DNA of 64,000 nt, taken from Asterochloris sp. CNOR1. Lineage: Eukaryota > Chlorophyta > Trebouxiophyceae > Trebouxiales > Trebouxiaceae. The translations under genes and the position numbers were made by a program. The DNA lies in NCBI GenBank assembly GCA_963969365.1, contig OZ017749.1, forward strand, positions 2,108,001 through 2,172,000, in the 5' to 3' direction. Shown piece by piece: positions 60,034 through 64,000 of the stretch. Below the pieces are notes generated by a model that had not been told where the DNA came from, did no database searches, and was given only the letters and a program-made list of their open reading frames with translations. The number at the start of each line of letters is the position of its first letter. Within the stretch, counting starts at the first letter, position 1.

Positions 60034-63000
60034 TCAGGCAAAGGCCCGCTCAATAACATGCTCTGCCAGCATGCTGGTCAAGGGTCCGCCGCCATTTGCA
60101 AATGCGTCCTTGGGGTTTCTGCTCAAGCCCTGGTCCTCGTCTGCCTTCAGCGCAACCTTGAGGAAGGGCCAGCCCCTCTGAGCAGCACAGCGTTGCTCCT
60201 CAGCCCCGTCGCCAATGACAGCGAAGTTGCAGTCCAGGCCGAAACGCTTGGAGATGGCGTCAAAGCAGGCAGACTTGCCCTCATTGCGCGCACTGTAAAC
60301 CTCTGCAGCAGCAGACACAAAGGGAGCCCTCACAGGTGCTGAACTTGACAGAGGGGACATTGTTACGCTGCACTTGGTGTGCCTGGTACAATCTCCAGCA
60401 AAGCTGCAGTGCAATGCTTTGCAACAGCTTTGACATGCAGGAATTGCAGGGGGAGGCACTCATTGGCAGCTCAGCAGCTCCCAAGCTGAGGTATCAGTGC
60501 ACTGGACGCAGAGCCACCAGGGCTGTCCTGACAGCATTCAGAAATGCAGATAAGCGCTTCATGGACAAAGCCCTTGCCTGCTGGTACCTTGAGGCACCAG
60601 CTGCACAAACAGTTGCATTGCACACCCAGCGAGACACATAGCAATTGGTATCAGAAGGCTTGCCTGTGGCCCCAAACGCCTGGTTCAGCTGAAACAGTAG
60701 CAGCTTGCCCAGGGTGGGGATGAGCTGGCCTGTGGTCACCAGAACATTAGTGACTCCTGCTTCATGGGCTGCCTCAGGGCTCTCGCTGCTCTGCAGGGAC
60801 ATTGACCGCGAGATGCGCTGAGACGGCGCTGCAGGGCTCAGGTGCTGCACCCCTGCGGGCAGCACACTGGGCGATGAGGAGACAGGCAGGCCGGGGCTGG
60901 TGGTGAGCATTGCAATCATGCTGGCAGGAGTCTTCATAAGTTGCAGCAGTGAAGCCAGCTTGCAGCAGGAGAAGACCTGGCGGACACACACTGGCAGGAG
61001 CCCCACAGCAAGATTGCAGCACCGAAGCCAGCCCATGAGAGGCATGAGAGGAAGGCCAAGCCTGGCCTCCAGCAGATTGCAGCAATCAGGCCGGCCTGGC
61101 GCATGAACAAGTGCAGCTGAGTCAGCCTGCAGCTGTTCACAGTCTGCTGTCGAAACTCTGGGCTGACCTGCAGGGCCAGGGGGGCCTTGTGGGCCTGAAC
61201 GCTTCTTGACCCCGTCGTCTTCAGAAATGCTGAGCCGGTAGGACATTTGAGGTGGCTGCTGCTGCTCCAAGTGCTGGCCCAGGCCTGCCCTCTCCGCATG
61301 AGGTCCTGCTGCAGCCAGGCGGAGGCGTCAGGGGGACCACCAGCCTTTGGGATAGGACCAGCTGGTGCTGCTGCTGGCTGGGAGCCACAACCAGCCAACA
61401 GTGCTGCCGCATAATGTCAGCAGCAGAAGGCAGCCGGTCAATGGGCTGTTACCTGGTGCCTGCGAACTGGCAGCACTGACATCCTGTGCCAGCGCTGCAG
61501 CCCGCTCAGTGCACTCCTTGAGCAAGGAGACACCGTGAGACAGCCAGCCTGAGGTCAGTTTGTCTGTATCTCCATACAGCGACAACCACTGCTCATGCTG
61601 AGCCAGGTTCTCTGCCAGGTTCTCCAGGCCCCTGGCATAAAGGCTGACGATGTGGCGAAATCTGCACAGCAAAAATTAATCCCAGGTATGCGCAGCATGC
61701 CTGCACACATGCAGCAGACCAAGCAGCAGCAAAGTGGAAGCACAACTTATCTGTATCCAATCTAGGATGGATGCAGTAATGCCTTGACATGTGCAGCTTC
61801 AGGGGCTGGCCGCTCGACGCAAGAGCACAGCACTGTGCCTGACCTATAGGCCAGCTTCCGCATGCCATCTGGGCCGCTGGGGGCAGCATAGTCATCTGTG
61901 GTGAAGGAGTATCCCTCCAGGGTGCGCCCGTCGTCCCACTCGGACAGGGCCGTGACAGTGGTCTGATCACAATCCTCTATCTGTAGCAGCACTGCTTTCT
62001 GAGGTAGATGGCCGGGCCAGCACCATTTGCAAGCAGCGTGGGTGCAAAGCAAGAAGCCGTGGCTGCTGACGGGCAATGCCAGGCAGCATGGTTTGCAGGA
62101 GGATGCAAGGGCAGCTGGACATTTATGTTGCACTGCCAGCAGCACCGATGGTCAAGTCCCAGCTCCCTAGTCGAAACTGCATTACAGAAAGCCTGATGGC
62201 AGCAGCACGCTTTAAAGGTGCAGAGCAACCACTTTCCCAGACCAGCGCTGCAGGGGCGCAAAACAAAAACAACACCAGCTCCCACCTGACTAAAGAAAAA
62301 GTGGTCATCGCAGAGGTCCAGAATGGCCTCCTGCCAGCGCTGGCCCAATGCAGTTGCTGCTTGGGCCACCTGAGGAAGTGCAGTCACAACAAACGGCGTC
62401 ACTCCAGGGCGGCCAGGCCTGTCATTGCTGACTCATAATGCAGCACTAGGGGTGCCGGCATCCCTCAAGGTGCTCATTGCAGGTGGTTGCCCCTGTCATT
62501 GCTGAGTCACAGTAGAGGCTGTGAGGTATGGCTGAAAGGTGTTACAAGCACCAAAGCCCCTCAACACAGGCCGCCCTGCCATATTGCAACAAAGCAGGCT
62601 GGACCCATTGGGGGTGCCACCCGCAGTGAGGGTGCTCATGAGAGTCAACTCTGGTGTTGCTTGCTCACACTGCAGACTGGACGTCAGAGATGCAGGCAGC
62701 CCCACCTCTGGGCCATGGGCCTTGGCGAAGGCACCATTTATAAGGGAGTGAAACAGAATAAGGCTCTCGTCCAAGTCCCATATAAGGACGACACGCCCGT
62801 TGCGTGAATCGCGCTCCCCCACACTGCGCCGCCTGAAGGGAATGGACCGCAGCCGTCAGACCTGTGACATTATCGCTGGCCTTCCTTCTGATGTTGTGAC
62901 ACCAACAGCTTCATACTAGAGACGCCCAGTGCAACCTCCAGACCGCCACATTTATGGGTGCAGGCATCCATGAATCAGGATGTGCATAGGCATGAAGCAA

Positions 63001-63379
63001 GCGTGGAGCGGTGGGCTATACTTCACCTGTTGTTTTCCATGGAGCGGCGCCGTGTGGCGCGCAGCCAGCTGGCATTCTGGCTGAGATCTGTGCGCGGCTG
63101 CTGTAGCTCAGGCAAGGCATTGATGCCGCTCTGACTGTGCAGAAGGCGCTGATGGTGCAGCACCTGCTCGACAGCAGCGGTGTGCTGTTCAGCGACGCCA
63201 TTTGTCTGCTGGACACCCTCCTGAATGCTTGCCAGGCCTGAGCTGGAGGCATCAGAGCAGCCTGACTGCTGCTGCTGCACTGGAGGCTGCCCCTGCTGGG
63301 CATGCAAGGCATTCATTGCGGCCTGCTGCCTCTGCAGCCAGGACTCCTGGCCCGGCAACTGCGCCAACTCTGCCATCAT
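60034..63379 (-). CDS. EYA: Eyes absent (EYA)-type HAD tyrosine phosphatase
   Basis: ATG at 63379 (or 63376): MMAELAQLPGQESWLQRQQA, a Gln-rich N terminus. The next exon gives RVVLIWDLDESLILFHSLIN with GAFAKAHG (62690-62780). WDLDES holds the DxDx(T/S) nucleophile, and the FHSLxxGxxA that follows is the EYA signature. Then LGQRWQEAILDLCDDHFFFS (62290-62360), IEDCDQTTVTALSEWDDGRT and GYSFTTDDYA (61860-61975), RHIVSLYARG and SGWLSHGVSLLKE (61500-61670), VTNVLVTTGQLIPTLGKLLL (60690-60750), VYSARNEGKSACFDAISKRF and FAVIGDGAEEQRCAAQRGWP (60160-60300), with GDGxEE as the last HAD motif. Stop at 60034. Plants and animals share this family; it dephosphorylates tyrosine-phosphorylated proteins. A low-complexity Ser/Pro/Gln-rich insertion (about 60780-61400) separates SWL and VLVTT, which lie close together in animal EYA. 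Confidence 0.93.
60921..61100. repeat. Degenerate three-copy tandem array in the EYA gene
   Basis: CTGGCAGGAG...AGTTGCAGCAGTGAAGCC (60921 on), CTGGCAGGAG...GATTGCAGCACCGAAGCC (60991 on) and CTGGCCTCC...GATTGCAGCAATCAGGCC (about 61061 on) are spaced about 64-72 nt. On the coding (minus) strand each ends in CCAG, and the last one in transcription order is probably the acceptor of the exon starting near 60920. Confidence 0.65.
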
Positions 63380-63417
63380 GCTGCCCCTGCAGATTGAGCA
63401 TGAAGGGGCTGCGGATC

Positions 63418-63441
63418 GGGGGGGGGGGGGGGGGGGGGGGG
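63418..63441. repeat. 24-nt poly-G tract upstream of EYA
   Basis: Twenty-four consecutive G on the plus strand, 39 nt upstream of the EYA ATG, so it is a C tract in the probable 5' leader or core promoter of EYA. Confidence 0.95.
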
Positions 63442-63851
63442 CAAATCGCTTGAGGTTAAGAAGAGAACAGTCTGTGATGGGGTATCAGCTATGCAGGTGA
63501 TGAGGCAAACGGTCTGGCATATGGTGCTGTGCATTGGGAGCCTCCTGACGTGATAAGCAGGTCCGGCTTCAGCTCAAATGCCGAAGGCGGCAATGCACGT
63601 AGACATCCCTGCCTGATGCTCACCTGCAGGGATGCAGGCTCCTGGCTTTGGTCCACGGCCGAAATTTGTTTGTTGCAATTTTACGTTCCTGCTTTAGGTT
63701 CATGGCCAGCATTGCTCCAAGTCATCTGATTTGATTAACTTCGATGCGCCTGCATGGATCTGCATGGCTGAGGCAGGGCTACTGTGCTGGCAGGTCTGCT
63801 AGGGTCTCCAGCAGGTCCAAGAGACACAGATGTGCTGCTCTGCTGACAAGG

Positions 63852-63971
63852 AGTCCTGTGCCTGTCGGGCTACCTGGTCAGTCCCTGGACAAGTCTCTGA
63901 AGCAGCTCAGCAGTCTTGGAGCAGATTTCGACAATGCAGAGGTGGTCTCTGAGAATTTGAGAGATGTGCAG
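63852..63971 (+). other. Possible exon at the right edge
   Basis: An open 40-codon stretch reads VGLPGQSLDKSLKQLSSLGA then DFDNAEVVSENLRDVQ. It has charged amphipathic character and stops exactly at CAG followed by GCAAGT, which would be a GC-type donor. The family was not recognised and the gene would continue past the window. Confidence 0.3.
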
Positions 63972-64000
63972 GCAAGTCATCTGTCAGCTTTGTGCAACAT

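Overview
This window is nuclear DNA from an intron-rich, moderately GC-rich eukaryote, most likely a green alga of the Chlorophyta. The evidence is dense short GT-AG introns with CTGCAG-like acceptors, a plant-type UPL1/UPL2 ubiquitin ligase, isocitrate lyase, an MsrB with a plastid-type leader, and EXO1, EYA and WASH-complex homologues. The species assignment is inference. Gene models were built by hand from conserved protein blocks joined at splice sites. Models whose exon phases were checked end to end are isocitrate lyase, the DnaJ protein and the Pro/Thr-rich protein. The others are spans with identified conserved exons.

Layout. 1-19352 (minus): N-terminal and central part of a giant UPL1/UPL2 (HUWE1-type) HECT ubiquitin ligase; the HECT domain lies beyond the left edge. 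19654-21313 (minus): TauD/TfdA-type Fe(II)/2-oxoglutarate dioxygenase, divergent from isocitrate lyase (21497-25241, plus, 9 exons, 437 aa). 25931-26321: tRNA-Cys-headed SINE. 26386-28562 (minus): beta-1,4-galactosyltransferase-like GT7 enzyme. 28708-30003 (minus): 5'-truncated LINE reverse transcriptase. 30062-30405: second, headless SINE copy. 31413-39948 (minus): ankyrin-repeat protein with a long low-complexity tail. 40018-41189 (minus): MsrB. 41243-43743 (plus): Pro/Thr/Ala-rich orphan. 44077-48856 (minus): exonuclease 1. 49203-56530 (plus): WASHC4/SWIP. 57193-57992: LRR-like remnants. 58893-59634 (minus): J-domain membrane protein. 60034-63379 (minus): Eyes-absent-type HAD phosphatase.

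The genes belong to unrelated processes: ubiquitin signalling, glyoxylate metabolism, glycosylation, protein repair, DNA repair, endosomal actin and phosphatase signalling. There is no operon-like pathway. The arrangement is compact. Three divergent pairs have close starts (TauD/ICL 183 nt, MsrB/orphan 53 nt, EXO1/WASHC4 at most 346 nt), and one same-strand pair (MsrB then ankyrin) is only 69 nt apart.

The most striking structural signal is not a gene. At least ten places in six genes carry short tandem duplications (39 to about 166 nt), most of them at or near splice sites. Several copies are decayed pieces of the neighbouring exon, and in one case an intron is bounded by 18-nt direct repeats at its donor and acceptor. 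This is the pattern expected if tandem duplication of AGGT-containing exon sequence keeps creating or reshaping introns in this lineage.
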